From Verrucomicrobiota bacterium (GTDB lineage: Bacteria; Verrucomicrobiota; Verrucomicrobiia; Verrucomicrobiales; DEV007), in assembly GCA_002862135.1 (NCBI GenBank), contig PKCI01000028.1, positions 1 through 61,496 on the forward strand: a DNA stretch of 61,496 nt, in the 5' to 3' direction. The notes below the pieces were generated by a model. The model ran no database searches. It was given only the letters and a program-made list of their open reading frames with translations, and was not told the DNA's origin. Below, piece by piece: positions 60,006 to 61,496 of the stretch; position 1 is the first letter of the stretch; each line of letters opens with the position of its first letter. The position numbers were made by a program, and so were the translations under genes.

Positions 60006-61496
60006 ATGAGTCTGTCCGCCGCCGCTTCTTCTTTCCGCCCTTTTGCGACGTTCGCCCTGATCTGGGCGATCACGACGCTTTGCCATCAGTTGGCATTTAC
60101 GTTTTGGGCTCAATCCTGGCAGGGATGGTTGCTGGTGGTGACGGCTTCAGCCTCAGTTTTTAAGCCGAGCTGCGTGGCCCGTTTCAGCATGCTTGTCATC
60201 ACTTCGGTTATCAACCTGTTTAACAAGCTGCCCTTTGTGCCTAACCACATCCTCTACGAGGGGATGCTGCACGGGATTATGCTGCTGGGTTTGTTGGGTT
60301 TCTTTTTCAGTAAGCAAGGGCGTGATGAGTGGCGCCAGATTGGGGAAGGCTGGAAGCGCCACCTGCCGCTGCTGATGCTGGCCATCGTTCTGAAGTGGGC
60401 CTACTTCGCTCTCAACTTTTTGCCGAAGGGCCACGTATTCGGAGCCATAACGACCTTGATCCTCGTGATCGCTCTCATCCGGATGCTGGTGAAAGCACCG
60501 ACCATGGGTGGCGGCGATGTCTACCTTTCACGCTTTGCTCCAGTGGTTCGGACGGCGGTGGTGCTTATGTATTTCTGGGCCGGGACCCAGAAGCTGAATT
60601 GGGACTACCTCGATCCGGCGATTTCCTGCGCCGCGGTGCTGCATACGGAGATTGCGGCCTACTTCGGCAATTTCGTTCCCACGGATACCTGGGCACTTCA
60701 CGGAGCGATCTGGGGATCCTATGTGTTTGAGTTCGGGATTCCCCTGCTGCTGGTTTTCAAGCGCACCCGACTGATTGGATTCGCCGTGGCGATCTTTTTC
60801 CATCTTTGGCTCTCGATTCACCCTGCCGCCGGGATTTTCAGTTTCAGCTCGCTCATTCTCGCAGTGCTTGCGCTCTTCCTACCTGAAAGTTGGGGCAGCA
60901 AACTACAGGAGTTGTGGAAGAAGCAACTTAACTGGCTCGGCCGCGGCGATGAAAGAAAAGGGCGCAAGATTGCGGCTTGGATTGCGGTGGGCGGGTTCTT
61001 CCTGACGCTGGCGATTCAGGGCACGCTCTACCTCACGATCGCAAAGAGCTACGACGTTTTCTGGAAGGCGAACCGGATTGGCTGGGTGGCATTTTTTACC
61101 TGGGGACTTTGGATTTCAGCGAACTATCTCATTGCCGGTTGGCGAACCCGTGGCGAAGACCGTTCATTCCCTAATAAACCCAAATGGAATTTGGCCTGGA
61201 TTGGATTGCTCCCGGTGATCATAAACGGCTTTCTTCCATGGATAGGTGCGCGCACCCAGACTTCGTTTTCGATGTATTCCAATCTTCGTTCCGAAGGTGA
61301 AAGCAATCACATGTTCTTCAAGCGGGTTGACCTGTTCCAGTATCAGTCCGACATGGTTGAAGTGCTGGAGGCGAAACCGAACATTCTTGACCCATCGGAA
61401 AGCCCGACCGGAATCGGTAACTTTGCTAACATCGGCCACCGCATTATTCCTGCCTTTGAACTTCGTCGTCTCGTCAGCGAGTGGCCTGAGGACCGC
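60006..61496 (+). CDS. HTTM-like multispanning membrane protein (partial, runs off right edge)
   Basis: From the ATG at 60006 the frame stays open for 497 codons to the window end without a stop. The product has about ten hydrophobic helices. The block MYFWAGTQKLNWDYLDP followed by EFGIPLLLVFKRTRLIGFA and AIFFHLWLSIHP resembles HTTM / vitamin-K-dependent gamma-carboxylase-like membrane proteins. The part RTQTSFSMYSNLRSEGE near residue 420 is typical of that group's helix-loop before the soluble end. The function is not established for bacterial members. The C-terminus is outside the window. Confidence 0.8.
   Translation, partial: MSLSAAASSFRPFATFALIWAITTLCHQLAFTFWAQSWQGWLLVVTASASVFKPSCVARFSMLVITSVINLFNKLPFVPNHILYEGMLHGIMLLGLLGFFFSKQGRDEWRQIGEGWKRHLPLLMLAIVLKWAYFALNFLPKGHVFGAITTLILVIALIRMLVKAPTMGGGDVYLSRFAPVVRTAVVLMYFWAGTQKLNWDYLDPAISCAAVLHTEIAAYFGNFVPTDTWALHGAIWGSYVFEFGIPLLLVFKRTRLIGFAVAIFFHLWLSIHPAAGIFSFSSLILAVLALFLPESWGSKLQELWKKQLNWLGRGDERKGRKIAAWIAVGGFFLTLAIQGTLYLTIAKSYDVFWKANRIGWVAFFTWGLWISANYLIAGWRTRGEDRSFPNKPKWNLAWIGLLPVIINGFLPWIGARTQTSFSMYSNLRSEGESNHMFFKRVDLFQYQSDMVEVLEAKPNILDPSESPTGIGNFANIGHRIIPAFELRRLVSEWPEDR

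Noticed and set aside
1..61496. Mobile elements, prophage, CRISPR arrays, att sites
   Set aside because: No transposase, integrase, phage structural gene, direct-repeat array or terminal inverted repeats were seen.

Overview
The window is 61.5 kb of high-GC, gene-dense bacterial chromosome. Gene content suggests a member of the Verrucomicrobiota or a close PVC relative (inference). The clues are a secreted cytochrome-plus-propeller protein of the DUF6797 type common in PVC bacteria, a GbsR-DCC-TIGR01777 gene run, an SHD1-like domain, a 2,042-residue periplasmic TPR protein, and cdaA-glmM with a very short cdaR-like gene between them. There is no rRNA operon, insertion sequence, prophage or CRISPR array. 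One tRNA gene (Cys) is present.

Layout. 1-5.0 kb: end of a DUF58 gene with its MoxR ATPase, then a tripartite tricarboxylate transporter operon (substrate-binding protein, large permease, secreted amidohydrolase) that lacks a TctB gene. 5.0-6.3 kb: MIF-type tautomerase, a lipoprotein-like Hint-domain protein and a decayed marC. 6.3-11.3 kb: accB-accC, a class V aminotransferase, a RelE-like protein, a HAD phosphatase and a coiled-coil membrane protein. 11.4-17.8 kb: GbsR regulator beside a perfect hairpin operator, DCC protein, TIGR01777 epimerase, a membrane gene with two in-frame stops, zwf, DUF4870, a NagZ-like hydrolase and an outer-membrane pseudogene. 17.8-26.3 kb: lipoprotein, the giant TPR protein, PhzF and a peroxiredoxin with a frameshifted tail.

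26.4-31.8 kb is the most interesting part. A sulfate-assimilation operon (cysH-cysC-cysD-cysN) is followed by tRNA-Cys and then by two tandem paralogues encoding exported thioredoxin-like proteins. In both, an in-frame UGA sits at codon 59, exactly where the first cysteine of the CxxC redox motif should be (UGPC and UHAC). The frame is open on both sides, the two proteins align without gaps through the shared domain, and each UGA is followed by a hairpin with a 5-nt G-containing apical loop starting exactly 18 nt downstream. I read these as two selenocysteine proteins with bacterial SECIS elements. They would be missed or split by standard gene calling.

31.8-47.8 kb: cytochrome/propeller protein, lipoprotein, half-size TauE, holA, an aminotransferase, GNAT, inositol monophosphatase, ispF, cdaA, mini-cdaR, glmM, bioD, trmB, a membrane protein, and a three-gene type III polyketide synthase cluster (methyltransferase, FAD reductase, PKS). 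47.8-54.7 kb: a heavy-metal RND efflux operon bracketed by two His-rich exported proteins. 54.9-61.5 kb: RapA-like Swi2/Snf2 ATPase, a class A penicillin-binding protein, and an HTTM-like membrane protein that runs off the right edge.
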